Assembly (NCBI GenBank): GCA_029379385.1 | Contig: CM055618.1 | Span: 9,248,134 to 9,312,133 of the forward strand | Direction of reading: 5' to 3' | DNA from: Quillaja saponaria | Lineage: Eukaryota > Streptophyta > Magnoliopsida > Fabales > Quillajaceae | DNA length: 64,000 nucleotides | Shown: positions 11,641 to 22,166 of the stretch, one piece after another | Numbering within the stretch: position 1 is the first letter of the stretch | Layout of the letters: each line of letters starts with the position of its first letter | Notes under the pieces: generated by a model | What the model saw: the letters and a program-made list of their open reading frames with translations, nothing else | Database searches by the model: none | What the model was told of the DNA's origin: nothing | Made by a program: the position numbers and the translations under genes

Positions 11641-12636
11641 AGCCAATATAGGTAACAAGAGGGCCTAAAAAAGTCCACTCGTAACACATGTTGCAGGAAC
11701 CATTCAAGCAATACATGTTGCAAGAACCATCCAAGCAGCTCATGGAGCATAAAGCAGTCAAGCAACACCTGCAGGATCTAGTCAAGCAACACCTATAAGA
11801 TCTAGTCAAGTAACACAGGGAGTTAAATTTCCACATGTGATTATCGAAACAAGAGGTGGAAGGGGAAGTGGTAGGCAAGGTAGTAGAGGTAGCGGAAAAG
11901 CAAGGAACTCTAACACAATAAGAAACAACAAAGCAGTGCAAGCTAGCCAAACATCAGTCAACAACATTGTAGGTAGTTCAGCTCTAAGTCCTCATCCATG
12001 AAGTCTTTTAATTTGTGGTTTTTTGTTTTCAGTTTTTGAAAAAAAAGGATTTGGATTTGTAAAATACTTGATGATAGTTTGTTTTTTTAATGAATTGATG
12101 AATATGATGAATGCTTTTGGAAAAGAATATCAGATAATATCATGATTACAATGTATGATTTTGATCAAGATTTAGGTATGTTTGAATTTAATAATGTATG
12201 CACATTTTTGTCTGTATTGTTTGGATTCAATAATTGGCATACATTATTGTCTTTAATGTTTGGATACATTATATAGAAAGCATACAGTATACAAAAAGCA
12301 TCATAAGCCAGAATGCATTGAAAGCATAAACCATTTTTCCTAAAATAATAACTAATGCAAGTATATAGTATATAGAAGCATACAAATATTAACCATAAAC
12401 CATTTTTCATTAAAATCTCAAATGATGAAGTACATAGTAATGAGTTTACATCAATCATGATCATTTGTACAACACAAATTAGCCTAGCCTAAACACTAAC
12501 AGAGTTTACATAAAACAAACACCTACCTACTTAGAATTGCACACTCAATCCATGCACATAAAGCCGAAAAACCACATAATATTGTCAATCTCTTCCACCG
12601 ATCAAGCTTGCCTTCCAACATGAAAATGATCTTCCT

Positions 12637-12949
12637 CTAATGTCTTATAAGGTATCTCCCACGACTAGAAATTTCTTCATCCTTCCAATTATAAAAGCTG
12701 CAACAAAACTCACTCTAAAAATACACAAATTATGTTAGTCTATTTTCAACTTTGGATAACCCTAGCAAAAGCCAAAAGCCACATTATTACCAACAAACTT
12801 ACCTCCATATTTGGATAAGCCCAGAATCTTCTACCTACATTGTGGTCCCAAGCTGTGTACAACATTGCAAGCTCTCCACAATCACTAATATTGACTAAGC
12901 CTTCTACCCATGATATGCTAGCACTAGAAATTGTTGAAGATCCACCCAT
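12637..12949 (-). pseudogene. GRF-type zinc-finger gene, copy B
   Basis: Exon 1 (12949-12803) encodes MGGSSTISSASISWVEG, then DCGELAMLYTAWDHNVGRRF, and ends at a GTAAGT donor. Exon 2 (12714-12637) after TTTTAG reads SEFCCSFYNWKDEEISSRGR and ends RYLIRH-TAG. This is the usual GRF layout, CxCG...GRRFxxC...CxFYxWxDEE. The third zinc ligand is lost (C to Y in FWAYPN) and one of the first pair is also changed (S before D-C-G), so it is unlikely to fold normally. Open reading is otherwise preserved, about 73 residues. It faces the transposase at 10020-11640. Confidence 0.7.
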
Positions 12950-13872
12950 TTTCCTTCTCAAAATTTGGTCTGTACCCTAAAATATACTTATATGCTTTGA
13001 ACCCCTACTAATGGATTGACAAGCAATGGGAAGATGATGACAAGTATCAAAATGCAAACAGAGAAAACGACATAGTTTATTTTCTTTTTGGAGAAACTAT
13101 ATACATCATTTTATGCTACAGCCAAAGAAAAAAAAAATTAGCCACATATGATACACGTAGGTGTCCAGTGTAGCATTCGTATACCATGTTAGTTCTGTTA
13201 GTGAGAGATAAGACGTCAAGTTACGACAGGAACTCAATTGGTGCAAAATTTTAATTATAAAGAATCAATTATAATAAATTGAATGGTAGGGACTTAAATG
13301 AAATCAAACCTAAACTACATGAACCAAATGTGTAATTTAGTCATTAATTAATGGTTGAGCTAAACTTCCCATGAGATAGTGCTTCTTTTCAAAAGGCAAA
13401 TTCACTTTTTATTTTGGTTACAACGGAAAAAGAAAAACAACAGCAACAAGAAAACTAAGTAGTCAAATTGGCAATTCTTCTTTGCCAAGCTACATCAGCA
13501 TAGTCTACATAAAAAATAAGGTGAAACTTCGACAGAACATGAGCCCAATCAATCTCGTGATCATGAATATCTAAAGCTAAATTTGCTAGATAATGAATAA
13601 CTCTATTTCCTTCACAATATATGAGTTAGATTAATCTCCCAATCCAAGTTCAATAAACATCATATATCACAAACAAGAGTCTTAAAATCATTGTGGCGTC
13701 TTCAGAACAAGATGAATTATAAAATTAAAATTCACTTCAGCCCAAACTCTCTTGAATACTCTATTCCTAGTAACTCTACTCTTAATTCAACTTTAACGAA
13801 ACAGCACCATCTTATTTTCTTGCCAAAGACAAATTCATTTCCGTAACTGTCGCAGAAGTTTCCACTCGCGCC

Positions 13873-13873
<1 letters not shown>

Positions 13874-13907
<34 letters not shown>
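13874..13907. repeat. Poly-C tract, 34 bases
   Basis: An uninterrupted run of C. The equivalent positions in unit A (near 1770) and unit C (near 23103) have only 3-5 C residues, so the tract is specific to unit B. Confidence 0.9.
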
Positions 13908-14946
13908 ATGTGACAAAACGTGACGTGGGCCATGTAATTATATAATTGAATTATTAATGGCAGTGACTTGTCCACATGTAATTATATATATTGATAATTA
14001 ATGGGCGTGACTTCCTTTTGATAAGATGGGAGTGAGTTGTCAACATGAAATTTTATATATCCATCACTAATGGGTGTGGCTTGTCAGCCATGTAATTACA
14101 TATAGTCGTTTTCATTCATAGTGATTTTCTTTTCCTTGTCCAATGGGATACAGCAAATTTATAAATAACACAAGAGACGTTCATAGTGATTTTCTTTTCC
14201 TTGTCCAATGTGACACAGCAAATTTATAAATAACACGAGAGTTTATTGTAGAGACAATTTTTTATTATTGAAATATAAAAAAATTTATAGGATATTTTAT
14301 ATATTTTGACAAAAAATATTATTTTTATATTATTATTATCTTATATTAAAAAAAATTTCACCTCACCAATGTCGGGCTTGAAGCTATGAGTTTCTTTAAG
14401 AATAATCAAGAGATCATATATAAACATAATTTTACCTTCCAAGGACCGTCAAAATCACTCAAACTCTTAATCTCATAAATTGAGCAAGTGGCTCTTAACT
14501 AAATTGACAATTTCATATATATATTTTTACATTTTACAAAGACTCATCCCAGTATTAAAAAAACCAAAAAAAAAAAAAAAAAAGGGATAGTAAGATAGAA
14601 ATGAAATTTTTATGAAATACTTGTCACCTTAGACAGTTACAGTTTTTATTGACATTTCTAGCAAAATCGGCCAATCTAATTGATAACATTTCCATGTTTT
14701 ATATTTTTGGATAAAAATAATATTTACATCGATTAATTAATTATATATACAATTAAAAAATATTAACTCAACATTCAACTGTATTATAATTTTAAATATT
14801 CACACATAAGATAAAATAAATAATTTACAAATATGAAAAAAAAAATTCACTTTATACATCAATTAGGAACCTAAAAAAATATTAGTGTTGTTTCATATTG
14901 ATCGCTATTTAATAAAAGTTATTATGCATTCAATATTTTGTGTTTT

Positions 14947-14982
<36 letters not shown>

Positions 14983-16036
14983 AATCATAAATCAATGAAT
15001 CAAACTTCAACTGCAATGGAAGTAAAATTTTGATTAAATTTTTTCTTTGATCAATATGTTGGCATAGCGTACGGCCTTTTGATAATTGCCTGTCACAATT
15101 GCAACAAATAGAATAAATTGATAATATCTTCACCAAGATTTAAATTATACCAAAATTATTTAAAATTGTTATGTGTCTAATTAATTTAATAATATTGGTG
15201 AAGATATTATAAATTGATTGGTGACAGTTTATGCGGATATTACAAACTTTATCATATAGATGATCAAGATAAATCGCAATTGATTCAAATATTAATCATT
15301 TTAATAAGAAATTGTAGTTTAATTAATTAAGATAAGTCATCTAGATTTCAAACGTGATTGTAGATCGATGGTTTTATCTCCTTACAAAAAATATCATGAT
15401 GTTAATGAGTTTAAGGACATATGATTATTAGATGTCGTATTCACTTGGAATTTGAGATTTATGAGAATAGAAATAGTTATATTCTTTCATACAGCCTACA
15501 TCCAATAAGCCTCCTGTGGTCTAAAAAAAGGCAAATTTAATTTAATTATTTTTATCAAATTGTCATTTATGAAGAATACTTCTATATACTCTTAATTTCA
15601 TTTTTTCCTACACTAGATAACACGGAATGTAAGCATTGATGATAAGTTTCTAATCCCATTCAAATATCATTCTCCAATGATTCCAATCTAAAATCATTAA
15701 ATTTTTACCAGATCGAAAGGATAATTAGCTACTTGAGATGGGCATATAAATTAATTTGAACACACCTAGTCGCTAAACAAAAGCAAACACTTAAAATTTC
15801 CTCAAACATATGAACTTTAAAAAACATATAATTTTATTAAAATTCCCTTCAACTCATCGTAAAACTTAATCCACCACAACTAGATTTAGTTGTTCTTACA
15901 AAGATAAGATTCATGCTCCCATAAGTAAGAGGGAGATTTGGCTCACAACTTATTCTCATTAATTATATCCATACTGCACTCAGAATGCAAAAAGCAACAC
16001 TTACATGTACAGAAATGTATGTTCTTAACTCCATAT
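13908..16036. repeat. Downstream flank of MLP copy 2
   Basis: No gene supported. It aligns with 1783-3903 and 23110-25266. It includes a local duplication near 14110-14240 (the TTCATAGTGATTTTC block twice) and a T run of about 32 bases at 14949-14980. Confidence 0.65.
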
Positions 16037-16315
16037 TCATCCTCTGAGATAATGTACTTCAATATCCTTAATTATCCTTAATTCTGTTAACCATGAAGTC
16101 GAGATAGTTATTTGGAGTTAGGATCTCCTCCTTGATTTTCTTATATTCAATACTCACTTTCACCAAGCAGCTACCTTCACCCTTCGTATTAGCATGAAGG
16201 ACAATCTTCCTTTCTTTGTACTTCTGCAACACATCTCCTTCCAATCCAATCATAATTACCAACTTGTCTTCATCATTTAAAACCACCTTCTCTTTAACCA
16301 CCTTAGGACTCCCAT
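16037..16315 (-). pseudogene. MLP-like gene, copy 2: exon 2 only
   Basis: Reads KEKVVLNDEDKLVIMIGLEG through KGEGSCLVKVSIEYKKIKEE to LDFMVNRIKDN and then stops at 16068. A 10-base duplication (AATTAAGGAT twice) just after VNRI creates the stop, removing the normal C-terminal AHHLKG. The acceptor upstream is AA instead of AG. Exon 1 is absent: intron sequence breaks at about 16376 and is joined to LINE sequence. Copy 3 has the same duplication and the same junction, so both come from one already broken ancestor. Confidence 0.85.
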
Positions 16316-16376
16316 TTATTCGATCATCACAATCAAATCAAATAATTAACTACCAAGAAAAAGTCAAGAAATTAAT

Positions 16377-18120
16377 CTATTCAATGACTACCTCCTATGT
16401 AAGTTTCGGTCTCTCCCTACCACATCTAATACCTGACACATATACAAAGTCTCATTTCTTAACTGCTGTGTCCTTTGACCAACGTTAGATATGTCCGAAC
16501 CTACGTAGGCGATTCTTCTCTATTTTTCTCCTTGATAGGTGCTACTTCTACCTTCTTACTAATCTCCTAACCGGTCGTCCATCTTAACATTCTCATTTCG
16601 ACTACTCCTATCTCATGTGAGTGTTGCTTTTTAACTATCAAATATTCAGTATCATACTATGTAGCAGGTCTTACTACAGTCTTATAAAAATTTCATTTCA
16701 ATCTATTTGAAATTTTAAGATCACATAAAATTCCTGAAGCACTTACCACTTCACCCACCCTGTCTTAATCTTATAGTTAAACACATCCTTTATAAGGATT
16801 GTCTGACCGTCCAAGTTTATTTCATTTGGGCCTCCCCTAGTTTCACTAAAATAGCACTCCATATATTTGGTTTTTGTCTGACTCAACCTAAGGTCATTAG
16901 ATTCTAACTCTTTCCACTACACTTCTAGTTTGGAATTTAAACCTTCTCTAGTTTTGTCTACCAACGCGATATCATTGGCAAACAACATGCATCACGGAGC
17001 CCTATCTTGAATATTATTCATCCATGACTAAAGCAAATAAGTAGGGGCTTAAGGATGAAGGAAAAACCCATAAAATAGGCCAATTTCTCAAACTTATATT
17101 TACAATGGACCACTTGTAAAACTAATATTGGATATGGACCAAAATTGACTGTAACCTTACCACATCCTCAACACTTTGCCACATCCTCAGTAAAACGGAA
17201 ATTAATTAAAAATATATATATGAACAGTAATTTCGTGCCTTGAAGAAAAAAAGTTACTACTCATAAATTTTTTTTTCCTTGTCCAGAAACGAAGAAGAGA
17301 TATTTTTGAAAATATTATTAAAGCTTTCAAATAATATATTTTCACTGTTAAAACAATAATTTAATTGTACAAACCAGAATTTCACTACTACTGAGACAAT
17401 AATTAAAATATTTAAGTAATATTTTCAAAAAATAGTTTTACTGTTTTACCATTACAAATAATAATTTCACTGTTAAAATAATCATTTTATCATTTAAGAG
17501 AATAATGAATTGGGTTAAAAAAAAAAAACTTTTCAATTAATCAATCTAAATACTTTAATTATTGTCCCAAAATTCTTGTTTGTATAATTAAATTATTATT
17601 TTAACAGTGAAAATATATTATTTGAATTCTTTAATTATTTTTTTTTTTGAAATATCTCTCCAAATTTTTTTTTTTTTTTTTTTCTAGACAAGAAAAGAAA
17701 AATTATAACCAGTAACTTCATATCTTCAAGACATGAAGTTACTGTTCATCACTTGTAATGAACAGGAACTTCATGTCTTCAAGACACGATGTTACTATTC
17801 TCTCTCTTCTTCTTTTTTCTTTTTTCTTTTTTCTATTTTTTCATTCTGTTGAGGATGTGGCAAGGTCAAGGTCAATTTTGATCCATATCCAATATTAGTT
17901 TTAAAAGTAGTCCATTCTAAATATAAGTTTGAGGAATTGGTCCATTTTATCGGTTTTTCCTAAGGATGAACCTTAGTGAACACCTATCATGATCAGAAAC
18001 TTTTCAATCATACCATTTACGATCTGCATTCTAGTTATTACTCTCTCATACATATCTTTAATGACTTCTCTCTCATACATATCTTTAATAACTTCTACGT
18101 ATTTAATTAGGACTTTAATA
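16377..18120 (-). pseudogene. LINE (non-LTR) reverse-transcriptase fragment, copy B, split by a foldback element
   Basis: Read on the minus strand from 18120 to 17962 and then 17058 to 16377. Pieces include YVEVIKDMYE and VNGMIEKFLIMIGVHQGS-like sequence, then the catalytic motif region, where FADD has become FAND (16972-16984), and a degraded C-terminal part. Stops and frameshifts are frequent. The equivalent fragment in unit C (25608-26487) is uninterrupted. No poly-A tail is visible; the 3' end is joined directly to the MLP intron. Confidence 0.75.
17059..17961. mobile_element. Foldback / long-TIR MITE, 903 bp, near-palindromic
   Basis: It starts AGGAAAAACCC and ends GGTTTTTCCT. The first about 130 bases match the reverse complement of the last about 130 closely (GATATGGACCAAAATTGAC against its counterpart), and matching continues inward (TTTCACTGTTAAAA at 17340 pairs with 17600-17612). 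The insertion is flanked by AAGGATGA on both sides (17051-17058 and 17962-17969; extendable to 10 bases). The empty site is present in unit C at about 26361. No open frame. The 8-10 base duplication suggests a Mutator- or hAT-type origin. Confidence 0.85.
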
Positions 18121-18614
18121 GCTAGTATGTTTTTACAGAGCATTAAAATTTTGTTGTTCTGGCTTTGAGATTTGGGTGTGGGGTTAAGCAATTATAGTCC
18201 TAGGTACAAGTCTTCTGAGGATGTCTCTCACAGGGTGGAAAATTATCGTTTTTCTATGGGCCATTAAACAGAATAAAGAAACATTTGCTTTCAATAATTA
18301 ATGAACACTAAGCTCTTTCGGTTTTATAATTGGATAAAAGGATTAACCCTATCTCCATGGCTTGGAGATGTAGGTCTCATATGCAAGAGAAAGGCTATGT
18401 GGAAATAGCTCTATGTCCATGGAAATAGCAATGCCCTTTATAATATTTAAATATATGACTAGCATTTAATGGCGTTGGTCTAATATAGGGCTCTAAGAAA
18501 ACACAGGGCCATACAAAATGTAAGATTTCCAAGTCAAAAGAACTGAGGGAACACCTTTATGTATGGCCTAATAGTAGCTTGCCCTTTGAGAATTCTCTTT
18601 AGTTGAAATAGTTA

Positions 18615-19478
18615 GGGCTAGTTTGATACGCATAAATGATTTTTGCTGAAATGGAATTAGAAAAGGAATGGAAATGGAATGCAAGTGGAATGGAATTAAC
18701 ATTTTATTATATTATTTGGTAGTGTCGGTGAGGAATAATCATTCCATTCTATTTTATTTTTTTTATGCAGTTTTTAGACATGAAATAATATGAAAATTAT
18801 GTTAAAATGATAAAAATATTCCTCAATAGATAATGTAATATAATTTATGAAATAAATATATTTCTGAAATTTTTAATTAATTTTTAAAAAAAATTATAAA
18901 TTAATTAATTATTATTACTTATATTTATTATATTATTAATTATATTTATTTTATTATTTCTTATTTTTTTTTGTTATTTATTAATATTAATATTTTATTT
19001 TAAATTACTTAACCAATTTATTTAATTAACATTAATTTTTTATTTATAATTATGTTATTTACTATGATATGAAAGGTATTTTTGACATTTGACTAAAATA
19101 AATTGATTTATTATTATTTTTATATACAAATTTTTAATTTTTTATATTTTATATGATTTTATATTATTCAATGTGATATGAAGGGTATTTTTGTCATTAT
19201 ATTAAATAATAAATTTATTTATTTATAATATTATTATTTTATTAATATCTAATTTTTTATTTTATGTGATGGAATGGTTTTTGTGTCATTTAACTGAACT
19301 AAACCAATTCCATAAAAATAGGATTGAGTAATCCCACCCCTAGGTAGATTTGAGGTATGAAATAAAATAGCCAGAATGGAATGAGTATTGTGGGACTAAA
19401 AACATACCAAATTAAAGAATATTCATTCCATGGAATCGTGCATGAAATGCAATGGCTATTCTTGCGTACCAAATGCAA
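18615..19478. mobile_element. Tourist-like MITE 1, copy in unit B (right end damaged)
   Basis: It starts GGGCTAGTTTGATACGCA after a TTA and is absent from the matching intron of the full EamA pseudogene near 40285. It is the same insertion as 26947-27692, where both TTA duplicates are preserved. It has a very AT-rich interior. The right end runs into a deletion after ACCAAATGC. Confidence 0.6.
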
Positions 19479-19727
19479 AAGCCTCAAATTAGTTACTACT
19501 CCTACAATGCAAAATTGTAAGGTACCAAAGTCTATCAATTCGTTGTAATGTTTTGAGGGCCAAATCAACTTTGAGAATAATGTATACAAAGAATATTATG
19601 TCACCTTATTATTCCACGTTGAAGTTGGCTAGTTTTCTTCCATGGGTATGATCATTGCATGGCTGTGTGTGCATGCTATAGGTCTTTTAAACAATTATAG
19701 GTAATTTATGGCATACTAAACCATTAA

Positions 19728-20199
19728 GGCTTGAATTTAGTAATGCTTTTCAAGATGGTATATTGGTTTTTAAAAAGCTACAACACCTAAATATTATTTT
19801 ATTAAATTGTTTTTAGTGGTGCTTCTTTTACTACTTTTAAAAAGTCATGAGTACTTTTAGAAGCACTCTAAGTGATGCTTTTGAAAGCTAGCTTTGACTT
19901 TTCAAAATTAAAAGTACAAAAATAACCTTATTAATTTTAGAAAATTACTAAATATATCATCAATTAATTTATAAATCATTAAATTTCTCTTTCTAAATAT
20001 ATCTTCAGTTAATGATATCTATTTTTGTCATTTTATACATTCATAACAGCTTATGATTTTTTTTTTACTAAATACCTTGTTTATTACTTTTATTATCCAT
20101 AATAACTTTTATAAAAAATTTACCAAATAGATTGATGTGACTTTTTAACAACTTTATCACTATAGAATTTCAAAAACCACAACATTACCAAACCAAGCA
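19728..20199. mobile_element. Tourist-like MITE 2, copy in unit B
   Basis: It begins GGCTTGAATTTAGTAATG and ends CATTACCAAACCAAGC(A), a terminal inverted repeat, flanked by TAA on both sides. The empty site is seen in the full EamA pseudogene near 40635 (CCATTAAATCTTGACA). The same insertion occurs at 27967-28440. Confidence 0.7.
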
Positions 20200-20262
20200 T
20201 AAATCTTCACATTGTCTAAACAATATTTTTGGTGATAATGAAGGAAGACAAAAAGACAGAAG

Positions 20263-20299
<37 letters not shown>

Positions 20300-20334
20300 C
20301 AGAGTACCAAAGATTTTACTTAGCACAAGAATAG

Positions 20335-20702
20335 TGTTAAGGTTAATCTGCTGAATTAAGTCTTTTACAACTGTAATCAGATTAGTTAAAATTAAGTTTG
20401 TTGTTAGGAGAAGTAATTAATGACTTTGGGTAGTAGTTGGTTGTTTAAGTTAACGAGTTTTCATTGAAGTCCATGATTCTAGATTTTTCTTTAAGTTAGT
20501 ATATATGTGTAGGGGCTGTTGGATTTTGTAACTAAGAAAACGTTATGAAAAATCAATAAGTTGTCCTCAATTTTAGAAGAAAATTTTGTTTTCTCTCATC
20601 TACCTTTTGCTTCAAACCAACAAAATTGGTATTAGTGCTTTAAGTTTAGAGAAAAACTCATGGCCAATAGTAGTGCGGTGCTTAATAATGTGCAGTCACC
20701 AT
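20335..20702 (+). mobile_element. Copia LTR plus start of gag, truncated (unit B)
   Basis: A 288-base LTR (20335-20622), starting TGTTAAGG and ending CCAACA, is followed by a primer-site-like TTGGTATTAGTGC and the first codons of gag (ATGGCCAATAGTAGTGCGG). It ends abruptly near 20702, where MLP upstream sequence resumes. The insertion point in EamA exon 6 is the same as at 28554, so this is one insertion duplicated with its surroundings. Confidence 0.8.
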
Positions 20703-21655
20703 TATTTTCACCTACTATGCAGCATCACATATATTCTTAATTATTTTGATTACTAGAATATCGAAACATTTGACCGAACAGATATACTATTCAAACATGG
20801 AATGTTTGATGGCAAACATTGAATATTTGATGAGAATAATTCTCCTAATTGTTTGAATTGCTTTAACACCACTAAAACTCATGGTGAAGTCTCTAATATA
20901 TAAAGAGTTAGGTAACCAATTGAACTACACCTTACGGTCAACTGGATTATATGTTTATATTTGACAAAAATGGCAGTAATATTGAGATGGGGCTCAATGC
21001 TGAAATTTAGCTAATGTAGATTGACAAGAGAAGATTGATTTAGCATTTAAGCTTTCATTAAAGATTCTCCAAATTCAAGTTAAACTGTTAATAGAGATTT
21101 TAGAAAAAAAGGTAATAACTACCTGAATTTCAAAGAAAAAAAAATAAAAATAAATTACAGCAACCTCCCTTTAAATTTACAAAAACAACATTAATATGAG
21201 TTGCCTATGAGTATATAAAATGAATGTGTACACCCAACTAAAATATATAATAATAATAATATGAATTTCTTTTTCATTGATCGACTTAAGGCTCTTTTGA
21301 TTTATCGTATATAATTGTATAATATACGATTATACAATATTGTATTACGCTGTTAGTTATACTATTGTCTTATCATTCCTTTCTCCATTGGCATAATATA
21401 CGAGGGGGTAAATAGTATGAATCCACAATATCACGTTGTTGCCAAATGTTGTATATGAGTCAACTAGATAGTCTTATACTATCCTGCTATCTTTATACGA
21501 TATGTCAAACGAGCTCTTAGTATTCCAAATTGATGAGCAAAACACTCACATTACATGAGTAATTATTTGATTCACTATTGTTGTATAAATCTATAAAAGA
21601 ATATTATAACACATCAATTCAGTTGTCTAAAATCAGAAGTGGTGGTTGGTGTTAG
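20703..21655. repeat. MLP upstream flank (unit C side)
   Basis: Matches 4872-5830 very closely. No gene. It ends at about 21655 at a deletion that joins it to MULE/GRF sequence. Confidence 0.7.
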
Positions 21656-21861
21656 TTACATAGTAGTGAGTTTACATCAATCATGATCATTTGTACAACA
21701 TAGACTAACCTAGCCTAAACATTAACAGACATTACATAAAACAAAAACCTAACTACTTAGAAGTGCACATTGAATCCATGCACACAAAGCCAGAAAACCA
21801 CATAATATTTTCATTTTCTTCCACCAATCAAGCTTGCCTTCCAATATGAAAATGATCTTCC

Positions 21862-22166
21862 TCTACTTACGAGGTATCTCCTATGGCTGGAAATTTCTTC
21901 CTCTTTCCAATTATAAAAACTTTGGCAAAACTCACTCTGAAAATACACAAATTATATTGGTCTATTTTTAAATTTAGATAACCCTAGGAAAAGCCAAAAG
22001 CCACATTATTACTAACAAACTCCCAATTTGGACAAGCCCATAATCTTCTACCTGCATTGTGGTCCCAAACTGTGTACAACATTGCAAGCTCTCCACAATC
22101 ACAGATTTTGACCGAGTCTGCTACCCATGAACTGTTAGCACTGGAAATTGTTGAACATCTACCCAT
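21862..22166 (-). pseudogene. GRF-type zinc-finger gene, copy C
   Basis: Exon 1 begins MGRCSTISSANSSWVADSVK and contains CDCGELAMLYTVWDHNAGRR then LWACPNW, so the first three cysteines are intact. The donor is damaged: bases of GGTAAG are deleted, so the frame reads on into intron. Exon 2 (from 21936) reads SEFCQSFYNWKEEEISSHRR. It keeps all four zinc ligands if exon 2 is counted, better than copies A and B, but the lost donor makes it a pseudogene. Confidence 0.65.

Larger units (their letters stand above)
9991..13343 (+). mobile_element. MULE remnant B: transposase (+) with convergent GRF gene (-)
   Basis: The left terminal repeat is missing. Inside are a broken MuDR-type transposase (10020-11640), a spacer, a convergent GRF zinc-finger gene (12949-12637) and a right terminal region at about 13130-13343 that matches 1010-1229 and 22345-22556. 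The gene order (transposase rightwards, GRF leftwards, then terminal repeat) is the same as in the separate MULE-1 at 47824-52641. Confidence 0.6.
18121..20334 (-). pseudogene. EamA transporter fragment 2 (intron 6 and edge of exon 6)
   Basis: Matches 39790-40740 of the full EamA pseudogene: intron 6, then the exon 6 donor and first bases (TTTTACTTAGCACAAGA, about 20314-20330). At 20335 a Copia LTR interrupts exon 6. Two Tourist-like insertions (18615-19478, 19728-20199) enlarge it. No protein-coding capacity remains. Confidence 0.7.
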
